Below, one piece after another: positions 16,001 to 29,309 of a DNA stretch of 64,000 bases. The notes below the pieces were generated by a model. That model worked only from the letters and a program-made list of their open reading frames with translations, did no database searches and was not told the origin of the DNA. Each line of letters begins with the position of its first letter. Within the stretch, counting starts at the first letter, position 1. This DNA comes from Plantago major. Taxonomy: Eukaryota > Streptophyta > Magnoliopsida > Lamiales > Plantaginaceae. The translations under genes were made by a program, and so were the position numbers. The stretch covers positions 24,959,397 to 25,023,396 of the forward strand of contig CM048841.1 of NCBI GenBank assembly GCA_026545765.1, read 5' to 3'.

Positions 16001-19000
16001 GAAAAGGTCATGGTATCTTATCACTGGTTGTGTTGTAGGCATCTGCAATCGGAGGAACATTAGACCTATCAAGGATGTTTCTCGTGGAAGTTCCTTGAGC
16101 ATTATTTTGAATTGTTACATTGTTGTTTCAATAGGGCGGCAAGTAACCCTTTCCCTGATATGAGACTTCTAGTCATGCTTGTGTCTCTGAGGTGTTGTGG
16201 TACACTCTTATGTATTTTTCCTCTACAATTTACATATCACCTTTCGAAAAAGGAAAATGAGGTTGGGACCTAAGGTCATACTGGGGAGTTGTGCAATTAA
16301 AGCATATAAAGGCATTGTTACGACGATGTTATTGGCATTAATAGTGATTTTGGTGATATTGTAGCGGTGATGTATGCAGGTATTGAGGTTAATTGGGTGC
16401 CGCATCAAGATTATGAGTGGGTTAGTTTATTTAGGCACCAAGAAAAGAAACGGATAGGCTATGTTACTCGGACTCTTCAGTTCCCCTTGCATACCCGTGT
16501 CGGACACTCGACAATTGGCCATGGGTATAAGGGTATGGGACACTTCATTTTAGGCCAAAACGTGAGTTTTTTTTTTCTTGAAATAGTCGTGTCTAACACC
16601 GGATACACACCCATGCAGGGGTACTTGGTGCCGGGGAAGGGAATTCTACGTTGTCATATTACGGCCAGTATCATAGAGTAAGAAACAAGAAATTTGATTG
16701 CAATTAGGGTATAGCCGAATGATATGGTCCAGATAAGAAGTGTATTGACAACCTAACTACAACACTCACCCAACAATGCAAATTCAGGGTTCTTTCAAGC
16801 GAGCATGAGACACCCGAAAATGCTTGTAGAGAAATCACATATAGAAGCTGAGTAACAAAATGATATATAGGTGGTAAGAGAAGGATTAAGTTGGGCAATC
16901 ATTCCATTTGAAGTACTTATTAAGGGAACATAGTTATCCGACTAACATGTAGTTTGCAAGATTACATGCGACATTCTAACACGCCCCCATGAGTATGCCG
17001 CGATCATTAACTTGGGCATGATCTGAGATCATATTAAGCTGGATCATTATCCATTAAAAGCCCTTGTTATGGCGAAGGGTTATCCAACTTATAAGTAGTT
17101 TGCAACATGTGAGGTGGACAATTCTAATAATAAGGAGAAGCCAAAAGTTCTTATTGTTCAAAAACTCATGTCATTTTCCACCACCGACCAGTCTCTCTGT
17201 ATGGTTGAGCCCCACCGAAAGGGTTATCAAACTTATACGTAGCTTGCAAGATCATTTTACAAGTGACGTTGGATATTCTAGCAATAAGGAGAAGCCCAAA
17301 GCCCGTATTGTTCATAAACTCATGTCACTTCCCACCACTGCCCGATATCTTTGTATGATTGAGCTCCAATCCCATCCCCCCAAGTAGTTGACAAGATGGT
17401 TTGGATGGTGCAAGAACAAGTCATGCAACCTGGGAAATGAGCCCTTTGTGAAGGATGGGAAGGACCTTACCCCAGAAATCCATATGAAATATTGAGCATA
17501 TAAAAGAAAACATGGCCACTTACTCAAAGCCTACTATACGCCTTTTCGGAGTGTGGATCTGGAACTTGCTCCATGGTAAATTGCAAAGATGGTCCTAGGT
17601 TCCATCACATGAAAGGAACTTTACAATTCCGCACAAGATCATGTCCTAGGACCGACCAGGTTGTACCCGAGCAAGAAATAAACCATCCTTGTTCTTTCAG
17701 CCCCAATTCTTTGAATAGTCCGAATTTTCTTTAGTGAGAAACGAACCAAATGTAATCACCTTGTTATGTTTAGTACTGAGTTAAAGAAACTAAGGAGATG
17801 CTATCACATATGAATAGAATATGCTTCCTAATGGAGTTTTGAATATTGGTGTTTGGCATTAAGCTAAAAATATTGCATGTTTGATAAAGTTTTTATATAG
17901 TGTAAGAATGAACAATATATGATAAAACATGTTTGAGAGAACGAAGAGGGTTATAATTGGTTTCAAGGTTGTTCAATTAATATTATCGTATTTAAAATTG
18001 GTTGGATGGTCTAGAAATTTGATCAGTCAGATTCTACTGAGAGAAGGAAGAGGGTTAGAGTAATAGAGATAAAAAGTGAGCTAATCAAACTGATCCAAAG
18101 TGTGATTTTTGCTACTGCATATTACTTGTTACAAGTATTTCCCTTGCCCAAAAAAAGTTATACAACATATTGAAGGCCAGCGTCCATCATTCCTATGGAG
18201 TAGAAAAGAGATCATTCATATATGTTTCTTAGGATAATATATTATATATGTGCTCCCAAATATGTCAGGGTTGAATTTTGTTACTAGGTGGAGTGAGATT
18301 CTAAGTGGATATTTGGGCGATTTAAATTGACCGGGTTTTAATCGGTTTTAATTGTGAATAGCAACTGAATCTTAATTAGGTTGTGGAAAATTATGTTTGA
18401 GGCACGTTAAAGTTTTATAGGGGATTGTAAGACTTTTTATGTAACGACCCGGACCACTAATGGGCCGACGCGGTTACTCATTGGCAGCTCTCCGGGTGAT
18501 ATGCTGGCCCCACTATACCAACCCATGTCTTTTCCCGCACACATTGTCCTCACTCGTGCGCGAACCGGGAGACTTCTCAGTTGGTCACCCATCCTAAGAT
18601 TGCTCCAGATTAAGCACGCTTAACTCTGGAGTTCTTATGGGTGGATTCCCGAAAAGAATGGTGCACCTTGTTGATATGAGTAGCATTCTCGATCCCTTTA
18701 AGCCATTTGGACCACGCTTAACTCTGGAGTTCTTATAGATGAATTCCCGAAAAGAAGGGTGCACCTTGTTGATATGAGTAGCGTTCTCGATCCCTTTAAG
18801 CTGTTTGGACTTGACTTGAAACTTTGGGGCGTTACAATTTAAAATTTAAGATTAATTGATTGATTTTAATTTTATTTGATTGGTTTACGGTTGTTATAAT
18901 AAATGAAAAAATAAAGTGGGAAAAAGAGTAAGTAGAGAGATAAAATTTAATTGAATTATGAGTAGTTGGTGGATTAAAAATGAGTATCGTTTAACACGAT

Positions 19001-22000
19001 TAAAATTGCATGGCAAACAGGATGAAAAGGGCAACTCGATTAAAATCGGATTTTAATCGCATAAATGTTTCTTGGGATAATATATGTGCTCCCAAATCTG
19101 CCGGGTTGAATTTTGTTTCTCTGGAGGAGTGGAATTCCCTAGAGTGAAATTCGGCTACCATTACTAAATTGTGGAATTTGGCTAGTAAAGCAGATAAGTT
19201 GTGGGTTGGATTGATCCACGCTTATTATATTAAACAGGGATCGGTTTGGGATTATCAACCTAACACTTGCTCCTAAATTTTGAAAGCTATTTTGAAGATA
19301 GAGGGATTACTCTGAAAACTGCTGATTGGGTTGATGCCCTACGAATGGAGAAGTTTAGCACGAAAAGGCTGTATTTGGAACATCGGGGTGAGAGGGAACC
19401 GGTTGTGTGGTTAAAACATTTTTATGGTCATTTAGCAAAGCCAAGGGCGGGTTTTATTTTCTGGATGTGTTGTAAACGCAGAATATTGACAGAGGATAGG
19501 CTGGTTCAATTCAGCGTGCTTGCTGATTGTTGTGTATTGTGTGGCATGCCAGAGAGTATTGATCACTTATTCTTTGAGTGTGCAAAAACTAGCAAGGTTT
19601 GGAAGTCTCTGCTACAGTGGATGAAGATATCAGTGTTGGGAGTTGGAATTACATCCGATACAAGGCAAGGTTGTGGGGGGTAGGCTTTTAAAGACAGCTG
19701 CTATGGGAACTGTATTCTATTTCGATTTGGCAGACTTCTTATATTTTTCAAAATCAGCACATTGGACCTGCTGTTGGGTCACAGATAGTGCAGTGTTAGT
19801 AGAAAAGCAAGTTTACATTCTGGATTGTTTGGTTATTGTGATGGATTGTGATAGGTGATGTGTTTGTATGAGTCGGGTAGGGTGCCTGGATCTTTTGATT
19901 GGCATGTGTGTACATACCTGTTTTGCTCCAAAGAAAGTGTGTGAGTTGACACATACTACGTGAACCATCACCTTGACAAGAATGAACATCGAAGGGGACC
20001 CCATTTAGATGGATACATATAGCCCCTTGAGAAATTGACATTAGACCCCAATTTCACAACAAAGCTGCATAATACCATACAAGGTCTCAAAAGTGCATAC
20101 TTCACTCCAGAAATAATGGATAAGAGAGCATAAAATACTCACTACGAGGTTTTGTCTCCGTCGGGTAAGAGATATTAATGCAAGTGTGGTATCATACAAG
20201 GTGCAAAATGCCTTACACTCGAACCCATGAATGACAATAATGATTATGAAGATAATATTTTAGAGAGCAGATATGTGACACATGTTTTATATTTTATGGA
20301 AGTTTTTTAAACCTGAGAATGAAACGTCATGCAAAATGTGTTCTACACTGCAATTTTGAAAAAAAAAAAAGAAAAAAACAAACAAATGAAATGAACAGAA
20401 GAGGTAGAAAAAATCAAAACAAAAGGATAAAAACTTACCAATGTTATTCTAGACACCCAATACACATACAAGAGTTTGTATATCATAGCAATTCACATGC
20501 ACTCGGTGTTCTAGACAACCCAACTTTTTAAAACTAGACCATTCAAATAGAAGCAGTTTCTAGAATTTAAGTATAAAATAAAGTAGAATAACATATACAG
20601 CTCATGGCACAATACAATTCGAGTGTGTTCAATATTTTTAATCAGAGTATACTCCATTTATCTTGCTCAAAGTACGCTTCCTTGCCTATCATAAACTAAC
20701 CCACTTATAGGCCGTATAACCTACCCGCCGTCTCACCTAAAACATCTTATTTCTTCTGTGCAAAAATGTTACGAGTCAGGTATAAGAAATGTAGCAAAAC
20801 TTACGAATTCTGATTTTTTAACTAACAATGAGTAGATAATATGTGGTTATTATTGGGTAATATTAATGAACCAGCAACGAAGGGACTAAGTGTCATGATT
20901 CAGATACAAGCCAAAAGTGAGATCTCAACAACAATCAAAGGGTGCTGGCATGCCACCTTGCATTTTGTTTTAATGCAGATCTCACCTTTCTGTCCTACTT
21001 GCTATAAGGACGTTTATATTCTGAACAGAAACTCAACTAAGGAAGTACGCTCAGGGAGTATCATCATTGAAATGAAACTCCATGATACCCAAAAAAAAAA
21101 ATCCATTACTTATGTAATAAACAGAACCTCAACTGAGGAAATTGCTCAGGGAGTACCAACATTTAAAGGGAACTGCATAACCAACTACTTACTAGAACGC
21201 ACAGAAACCACAAAGCTTACAGGTCAACGTTCGAACAAGTTCCTTCAGCAATCCAACTTAGAAAAATCACAATGAATGAAACCCACAACATAGAAGTTGA
21301 CAGATCCGGTTTCTATAAGCAAGTAGGTTTTTCATGAACTCTGTACGCTCTTGAGACACACTACGAGCTCACAGAAATCAACCTTAATAAAGCCAACCAT
21401 GCAACACCAGGCTTGGTTAGTTTACCAGGATTAAATGCACGATGACCCCTTGCCAAAACCCATCTATAAAAACCTCAAAGCCACTTGAATGACCCGAACT
21501 CACATTAACCACCTTTCTGCATCGAAATACAGAGCTAGATCTGCTTTCATAATAGTAACTAATAAGAATGCACCTCTCATCTACACCTCCAGACCTAGGA
21601 AAGATGGAAGGCTATCCCATTGCACAAACTCCTTAGTCCTTACCGTTTCTTAATTTAATAAATGCCAGCCAGAGTCCTACCCCCTCACCTCAAAAACTCA
21701 CACAACATTATAATATCAATTCTTGCTCAATAAATGCATTTTAAGATCTTACCATTGACGATATCATAGTTCTTCCATCTTTCCAGTATAACTGCAACTA
21801 GTCTTTTTTCCTGACAAGTAAATCACCTCACCAATCAAAATCCCACAAAATCCTTCAGTCACGATTGCTGACAATGGCATCAACCCAATTCATATAAATA
21901 AAGAACACAAAGCAATATGATCTGTCATATTTCCACCCACCCAGGTACTTTTACTTGCCAATAGGCAATGCAGATATGAAAAACATAAGACTTCTTAGAG

Positions 22001-24411
22001 AACCCAGTGACACCAGAAAAATAAAAAGAATTGGGTACTTCAACGTCCTTCATTCTCTAACAGCTCCTTCAGCTAAAATTATCACAAGTTTGGATATGGA
22101 CCATGTTCATCCTTCAACTCTATCAGGTCTTGCACATGGTTCCATAGTCCTACGAAGGACATGACATTTCAAGGACTAAACTTAACATCTAACCTGCACG
22201 ACACACCATTTACCTATGAAACCTGTTCTGCCTTTCAAAATATGAGACTTTGAAGAGTTGAGCCGGTTTTCAAACATTATGATTAAATTGTCGCTCATAA
22301 TATAATGGCCCAGAAAATGATAGGCAAATAACAAGTCGACAAGTCCCTAAAACACCACAACAGACGGAACAAACCTCATGGTCATTTAGTTTCCTAGACT
22401 TCGCATGACCAACACCACAAACAAAAAAAAAAAAAAGTCACCAGTTCACGAACTTACATAGACCACTTTATCATAGTTTTAGGTTTTTTCTGGTACCCGG
22501 ATTCAAAGGAGTCGGTCTTGTTTCTTGCTTATATAAAGCAGCATACTGGAACGCAAGATCAGGGACAGGCAATATCGACAACAGCCTCTTATATCAAGTG
22601 ACATGATGTATCTCCAAAAGTGACCTTGATATGAAAAAATACAAAACAAAAAGAAAAGACATAAATTAATCTAAGAAGATCACATCTCCAGTCAATTGCA
22701 CAGTGACACACGGACAGCACACTTGGATATGGACTCCAAATTTCAAACTTCTAAGCTGGTCTGCCTATGAACTATCCTACTATTCTCCATCCACAGGAAA
22801 AAAAAAAATGTTAATTGAATATATTAGAAAATAGTTTCTTCCAACAGCAGAACCTCTACTGGATCCCAAATTCCAGTTGATTCCCCAGCACCCATCAGTT
22901 GCCCAACCAATAAAACAGTTCAGTTTCTCTTCTATCCACCACCCCCAACACACTCACACACACAAAAAACAGAGGATAAAGCCTGGTGTTAATAGTGACC
23001 CATAGTCGAGATAAAGCCTGGTGTGTGTCTATTAAACTTCACAACTGTTCATAGTCTTAAACTTGGTCTGCGACAGTTCCATGTACATTATTTAATAACA
23101 ATGGGAAAAACTTCAAATGTTCAACATTTCACTCCACTCTAAAAGTTCTACACATTTCCCATCCCATACATTGGTGTCCATCCTTTCTTTCTAGTCCCTA
23201 TTCACCCTGGAACGGTCACTAGTTTCAGTGTAATAGTGTTTTCCCAACTATAAAATTAAAAAAAAAAAAAAAAAAAAAAAGAGAGAGAGAGAGCGAGAGA
23301 GAGAGAGAGAGAAACAAATGGCTAGCACCAAGCTGTGTAATAAGACTCATACACATGCACTGGGAAATTAACACAAAGAAAGGCTAGATATGTTATTCCA
23401 ACAATCAAACGAATGAAGGCGAGATCTGGCAAAGCTTACTACAACGTATAACACCTTGATGGCATATGTGACAACATATATCTTAATTTCTCCATAATGT
23501 AAGTATCACAACACTATCCAAATTGGTTGGTAAAAAATGATTAAATTGCCTATCTAAATTAATTAATCTAGGCCTTCCAATTCATTTTGTGAGTAGAGTA
23601 TCAAGCAAGCTTAATACAATCTGGCATAATGTCTTACCTGCATGCCATTTTTACAATGTTATTTACCACGGTTTCCATCCACAAGACAAGCCCTCCTGAA
23701 CACTAAAGATTCTCACTATTCCTGAAAGCAAATAGAACTGGTGAATTTTGTTTATAATGACATGTTAGCAGCACCAGATTCATTCGGCCCGCTGCTGATG
23801 AGATCCACAATAGTGTAGTCTATAAAGTTCCCCCTTCCAAACTGACACTATCTGTCTTTTTTAACCAATATCTTACAAGTAATAACTAAAGACAACCTGG
23901 AATTATATCACCAGAAGTTAAAGTGTGTACTGCAACAAGCAAAATGCAACTTGCTGTAAAATCGAAACAGGCAAGGAATTCAATATTTACCCCAATATTA
24001 GGCACACTTTAATCTTCGACCTAAAAAAATTGAACTAGTCTAGTATGAAACATTGAATGAATGAAGCTGATTAATTGCACAAAAGGCAAGATTAGAGTAG
24101 CAGCTGTTGGCATTACAGAAGGAAGACAGGAATAAAGAGCGAGTAAAAAATGGCCGATTAGGAGCAGAGAAAAGATGAATAGTAACCTTAGGTGCCCAAA
24201 TTTTGTCACAGGAAGCAACCGAAAGCCATCCCCGTGAGACAAAACGAGCTTGTGCCACGCTGCGTGCGTCAAGTTTGGCGAGTATCATCATCATGATTCC
24301 CGGACCGAAGAGCGACAACGGATCCTCATCATTGCTCGAGGAGGACTCGCCTTCCAGATTTCCAGTCCTAGGCCTTTTCGTGTCGCTGCTTCCCTGTTTT
24401 TCCTCCTCCAT
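684..24411 (-). CDS. F-box family protein, four coding exons, 238 aa, with a ~21-kb first intron
   Basis: Probable substrate-recognition subunit of an SCF ubiquitin ligase. The coding exons on the minus strand are 24411-24187, 3182-3078, 2939-2883 and 1013-684 (stop TGA at 686-684). All exon lengths are multiples of three (225, 105, 57, 330 nt), so every junction is phase 0. Donors read AAG/GTTACT, CGG/GTGAGT and GAG/GTGCGT; acceptors read TTCCAG, GAAAG and CTGCAG. Residues 31-75 form an F-box (PLSLFGPGIMMMILAKLD...SRGW...IWAPK). Exons 2-4 carry conserved blocks CEELWLGKAHIP, DLCDHTWEFHF, YFHPDGS, VWGGHESCY and GKIREHYVRINRWPQ, which I recall as the invariant core of a small plant F-box family. 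I cannot assign a locus name. No stop or frameshift interrupts the model, so the gene looks functional. The large intron is inferred by joining exons that each match one family in the right order. Two linked partial copies are the alternative and are less likely. Confidence 0.85.
2883..2939 (-). CDS. F-box gene exon 3
   Basis: Nineteen codons reading IRITRDDLCDHTWEFHFTE, bounded by a GAAAG acceptor and a GAG/GTGCGT donor. It is separated from exon 2 by a normal 138-bp intron. The DLCDH-WEFHF block links naturally to AAPEFWKNLDPYW at the start of exon 4. Confidence 0.8.
3078..3182 (-). CDS. F-box gene exon 2
   Basis: Thirty-five codons, too short to show as a long open frame. The translation starts CEELWLGKAHIPRISKVQGL and ends SVMDGKR. 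The acceptor TTTCCAG directly precedes the TGT codon and the donor GTGAGT follows CGG. It continues the F-box domain fold after the ~21-kb intron. Confidence 0.8.
4286..4570. mobile_element. Stowaway-like MITE in intron 1
   Basis: The left end is CTCGTCCGTCCCAAAAC after a TA. The right end is the inverted form, TTTTGAGACGGAGGGAG. The length of about 285 bp and the CTCC(G)TCCGTCCC-type terminal repeat are typical of plant Stowaway (Tc1/mariner-derived) elements. The TA on the right has decayed to TC. Confidence 0.65.
4743..5014. mobile_element. Second Stowaway-like MITE in intron 1
   Basis: The left end CGCCGTCCCTCCCAAA and right end TTTGAGACGAAGCAAG are an imperfect terminal inverted repeat with TA on both sides (4741-4742 and 5015-5016). 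About 272 bp long, non-coding and AT-rich. Confidence 0.55.
8287..9105. repeat. Tandem duplication (~215-bp unit) interrupted by a MITE
   Basis: Copy 1 (about 8287-8502) and copy 2 (about 8503-9105) share GCTCTTTGAAA-GTGTTTTAAACC, ATGTATGATCTTAAACAATT and TTCC-TGAACATATATTTCTCC in the same order. Copy 2 is longer only because it contains the hAT MITE at 8556-8942. Confidence 0.75.
8556..8942. mobile_element. hAT-type MITE with perfect 8-bp target duplication
   Basis: Begins CTAGGAAGCACCGATACG and ends CGTATGCATGCTTCCTAG, an imperfect terminal inverted repeat. It is flanked on both sides by TGCACAAG (8548-8555 and 8943-8950). The 8-bp duplication and 387-bp non-coding body fit a hAT MITE. Confidence 0.85.
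14090..15780 (+). pseudogene. Degenerate L1-type LINE reverse transcriptase
   Basis: Pieces of a non-LTR reverse transcriptase appear in order but in shifting frames with many stops. They are FLIPKKHG (about 14096), FRPINLV (about 14184), the block with VDAHKAYDHENC (about 14356, catalytic-region A type), NGVQSGLISS (about 14555), LPIGAHFKDARICDGIIER (about 14815), then RGLGISRLAMYNKVHFGKW and LWRFGHERDN (about 15005-15090), KGGWCSN (about 15130) and WKLHDWEV (about 15675). The FADD catalytic motif is not recognisable. It lies antisense within the F-box intron and cannot be active. A dispersed repeat interrupts it near 15225-15500. Confidence 0.75.
15225..17345. repeat. Dispersed ~120-bp repeat, several diverged copies
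   Basis: The motif GGTTATCCAACTTATAAGTAG, then TTGCAAGATCTCACAAGTG and ATTCTA-CAATAAGGAGAAGCC, recurs near 15225-15370, 15400-15500, 16920-17000, 17060-17190 and 17218-17345. Inverted relatives lie near 1527-1590 and 1700-1790, where they begin TGTTAGAATAT. The TG start suggests derivation from an LTR terminus, which is inference. No coding capacity was seen. Confidence 0.5.
18440..18836 (-). mobile_element. Cassandra-type solo LTR carrying a 5S rRNA-like domain
   Basis: Bounded by the inverted ends TGTAACG and CGTTACA, 397 bp, with imperfect 5-bp flanks TTTTA/ATTTA. Read on the minus strand, 18640-18565 matches plant 5S rRNA: GAACTCCAGAGTTAAGCGTG (box A region) and AGGATGGGTGACC (box C region, 18595-18583). 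Cassandra is the plant TRIM family known for 5S-derived LTRs. No second LTR or internal domain was found, so this is a solo LTR. It contains a 98-bp internal tandem duplication. Confidence 0.8.
18615..18810. repeat. 98-bp tandem duplication inside the Cassandra-type LTR
   Basis: The units 18615-18712 and 18713-~18810 both start CACGCTTAACTCTGGAGTTC and share GCACCTTGTTGATATGAGTA. The duplication repeats the box A-containing half of the 5S motif but not the box C half. Confidence 0.8.
23253..23312. repeat. Poly(A) plus GA microsatellite
   Basis: A run of about 23 A is followed by a (GA)n tract of about 30 bp with one GC interruption. It lies in intron 1 of the F-box gene, where it reads as CT/poly(T) in the transcript. 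Confidence 0.9.
24187..24411 (-). CDS. F-box gene exon 1 (start codon and F-box)
   Basis: Encodes residues 1-75. A charged, serine-rich N-terminus (MEEEKQGSSDTKRPR) precedes the F-box at about residues 31-75, the segment expected to bind SKP1. The ATG at 24411 is chosen because it is the first in frame below a TATA box and a pyrimidine-rich leader. The frame continues past 24187 into intron sequence after a GT donor, and that extension has no family resemblance. Confidence 0.85.
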
Positions 24412-24632
24412 GGAATTATTGGAAACGATAAAACTCAGATTCGAACTCGTATCAACAGATTCTCACCAATTCTTTTTTCCAACTATAATCAGAATTGGAG
24501 CGAGCACGACTGTAGTACAGTACAGGGTTTTTGGTTTTTGTTTGTGTCCAGAATCGTGGGGTTTTGGGTTTTGACCTGTTTAGCGTGAAGGGAGAGAGAG
24601 AGTAAAAATTGAAATGATTGACGCAGTATTCA

Positions 24633-24639
24633 ATTTATA
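24633..24639 (-). promoter_or_regulatory. Probable TATA box and pyrimidine-rich leader of the F-box gene
   Basis: The minus strand reads TATAAAT here, about 220 bp upstream of the ATG at 24411. A CT-rich tract (24594-24602, GA-repeat on the plus strand) lies about 30-40 bp downstream of the box, where the start of a plant 5' leader is expected. The placement is inferred from position. Confidence 0.5.
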
Positions 24640-24699
24640 CTCAGATGATGATGATGATCAACTTGGATTGGATTGGATTCTCTCTCCTCAGTACACACT

Positions 24700-25834
24700 C
24701 GAGTTTCGTGCACCGCCTCGTTTTACTCTTTTAGTGAGAGAAAAATGCCAAAAAAACATACCCGCACATAATCGTGACGTGGAAGGTCGACCGTCTATGG
24801 ACCACTAGTTGAGTGCAACGTGGATTGGATTTCCTGCACCACGAGCAGGAGACGTAGATGAAACCTCGGCAGTTTCTTTCACTGTAACAAATTCAGATAT
24901 TTTACCCCCAAAGATATTTTTGCTGGCCAACCTTACTCCAAATATGAGTTGCACTTTCCATATACTTCCACCCTCTCGAATTCAACTTCTCACCTTTTGT
25001 TTTTGTGCCTCTCAATTTCAACTTTTACCTTTTAAATTGAAAAAATTCTCATATTTTATTCACTATTTCTCATACTTTATTCAATAGTTTTCCTATTTTA
25101 TTATCTTCTCTCCTACTCTTCTCTTAAAACTTTTGTCCAAACCCGTGGAAGTTGAATACGAGATGGAGGGGTGTATTAAACACAAAGTTTTGAAAGAGCG
25201 ATGGATTTGACAGACGGATTGATATTCTTAAATATATATATATATATAATATTTGAAACAATATCAGTAATGTTTTATGAGTGGAATTTGTATATCACTT
25301 TTTATGTATATACGTATATTACTGATATTCTTAGTAAAACCTCTAATATTTTTTAATATAATTATAATGTTTATCCGTCTCTTTTAATTTTTTCATAAAA
25401 CCGTCTCTCATGAGACTTACTCATTATTAAATAATTTCAAATTTTATTCACAATTACATACTTTATCCACTATTTTTCATACATTATTTAATACTACTTG
25501 CGAAAAAATACATACATTAAAGTTGACGCATAGTTTTAGATGAAAAATTAAAATAAATGCTAGTAGTACATAAAAAAGTTGTAAATTTTGTATTTTTTTT
25601 ATGAGAAAAGGTGTAATAAAATGAAAGACTAACAATTTTTTATTAACGGGTTGGATGAGGTAGCTTCCATTTTAAATAATATACAAAATTTGTGGAATGA
25701 TTAGTTTATGAGTGGTAGTCTGGTAAAGAGTTAAAAAGTGAGTTAAATAAAAAATTTAGTTGATGAATAGCAACTGTTTAAAAGTGAGTTATTGGTAAAT
25801 TGTGTTTGATATAGAGTTAAATTTTATTGGGTTG
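24700..25834. other. Intergenic AT-rich DNA upstream of the F-box gene
   Basis: No gene recognised. A short TA-dinucleotide run lies near 25233-25248. The right part (about 25690-25834, with GTTGATGAATAGCAACTG) resembles the MITE-like DNA around 18340-18400 and may be the edge of an old outer element. Confidence 0.4.
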
Positions 25835-26598
25835 TAGGTGTGTTCGTCGGTCCAAAATCATAACCGAACCGGACCGAAACCGGAATCATGCATTTGTATG
25901 GCCCGGAAACCGATCCGGTAAGTATACGGTCCGGACCGAAACCGAACCGTTTGTTCCGGTTCGGTTTCGGTTTTGGACCGTATAGACCGGATTAGAGCTT
26001 GTGTTATGATGATTGTTGAATTCAAATTGCATTGAAATAGTTTATACTTACTAGAGCATATATATTACGTAATTTCTTCAATGTATTACTATTGTTGCAC
26101 TTGCAATTTGTGGCCCTTTCTATCATTTTTTGTCTAACTCTTCATAATTCCAGTTTATTAACAAAAACCAAATTCACATACTCATACTGTCGTACATTGA
26201 TTGCACATAATTTTCAATTAATTAAACTGCATAGTTGTTTCCAGAAGAATTGTAAATCAAATGGCCACCTACTAACCAAAGCTAGGAACTAAAAGTAAAT
26301 AAAGTAATGCAAAACCAAATTCCAAACGTTATGCAACTAAAATAGTATAATCATTGTAACTAACTAGATTAATTATAATTACTATATTACGTCAATCCTA
26401 GAGAAGAATAATAATAAAAAAGTTATTTTACGGTCTTTCCGGGCCGAGACCGAATTTGTCGGTTTTTAACCGGAACCGAAATATGGCGATTTACAAATAC
26501 CGAAACCGATCCGGTAAGGATCCGGTCCAGACTGAACCGGAATAACCGGTCCGGATCCGGTCCATTTTCCGTTCTGGACAGGATTTTGAAGAGCCCTA
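25835..26598. mobile_element. Non-autonomous hAT element, 764 bp
   Basis: Starts TAGGTGTGTTCG and ends GAAGAGCCCTA, an imperfect hAT-like terminal inverted repeat. It is flanked by 8-bp duplications TTGGGTTG (25827-25834) and TTGAGTTG (26599-26606), one mismatch. Subterminal regions are rich in repeated CCGG(A/T)CCGGT and CGGTTTCGGTT motifs in both orientations. No coding capacity. Confidence 0.75.
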
Positions 26599-27139
26599 TT
26601 GAGTTGTTATATATATAGGGTGTATAAGAAAGAATTGATGTTGTAGGAATGAAGTGATAGATTTTATGTTCTTAAAGTTTTTGATTGGTTTTTATGTTTT
26701 TTTATTGGTTTAATGTTGTTATTATAATTGAAAAGGGAAAATTACATATACTACTCCTTAAATTGACCTTCATTTCAGATATTCCTCCTAGATTGGTTTA
26801 ATTTACAAATAGACCCATTTTTTACAAAGGAAAATTCTAACAATTACATCCAACCCCAAAAGTAAACTTTTCTCCTTTTTTATCTTTTCTTTATAATTCC
26901 ATAATTACATTAGTTTTAGTTTATTACAAAATAAGCTCTAACAGTTTTCAATTTTTATAAAAAGATCCCCAAAAATTTTACTTATTAAAATTTTAACCCT
27001 CCTTCTCCATCACCCATCTTCTTCCCCACCACCACCCATCACACCACCACCAACACCACCTTTGCCAACACCACCACCATCACCACACCACCACCACTGC
27101 CACCACTAGCCACCACTGTCGGAGCTTCCATGGAGGAAG

Positions 27140-29292
<2,153 letters not shown>

Positions 29293-29309
29293 TATTAAGC
29301 ACTGTGCTT

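Larger units (their letters stand above)
18313..19060. mobile_element. MITE-like insertion splitting the LINE
   Basis: The left edge reads GCGATTTAAATTGACCGG and the right edge reads, in inverse, GCGATTAAAATCCGATTTTAA, a weak terminal inverted repeat. The interior contains the Cassandra-type LTR. LINE sequence duplicated on both sides (about 18219-18305 and 19068-19142) brackets it. The exact class is uncertain. Confidence 0.4.
18075..19790 (+). pseudogene. LINE 3' fragment (RT C-terminus and zf-RVT-like domain), interrupted
   Basis: The first part (about 18075-18310) reads LIKLIQSVIFATAYYLLQVF, then PLPKKVIQHIEGQRPSFLWS. After foreign DNA, the second part resumes at about 19066 with WDNICAPKSAG, LNFVSLEEWN and KLWNLASKADKLWVGLIHAY. 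An open frame at 19267-19683 carries the zinc-finger-like C-terminus (CCVLCGMPESIDHLFFECAKTS, Cys-Cys-His-Cys spacing of the zf-RVT family). Stops and frameshifts make it non-functional. It belongs to a different LINE lineage from the copy at 14090-15780, and both lie antisense to the host gene. Confidence 0.75.
3183..24186 (-). other. Giant first intron (~21.0 kb) of the F-box gene
   Basis: Defined by the exon 1 donor at 24186 and the exon 2 acceptor at 3183. It contains two LINE remnants (about 14090-15780 and 18075-19790, antisense to the host gene), a Cassandra-type solo LTR, a hAT MITE, Stowaway-like MITEs and a dispersed repeat. Stretches 5015-8286, 9106-14090 and 19790-24186 show no recognisable gene, only AT-rich DNA with short open frames. 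Confidence 0.75.

Noticed and set aside
18565..18640. 5S rRNA gene
   Set aside because: The match is diverged, lies inside LTR-like ends, and has part of the motif duplicated. A Cassandra-type LTR explains it better.
24203..24588. Plus-strand frames over the first F-box exon
   Set aside because: They oppose a conserved F-box coding exon and its promoter. No motif or splice context supports them.
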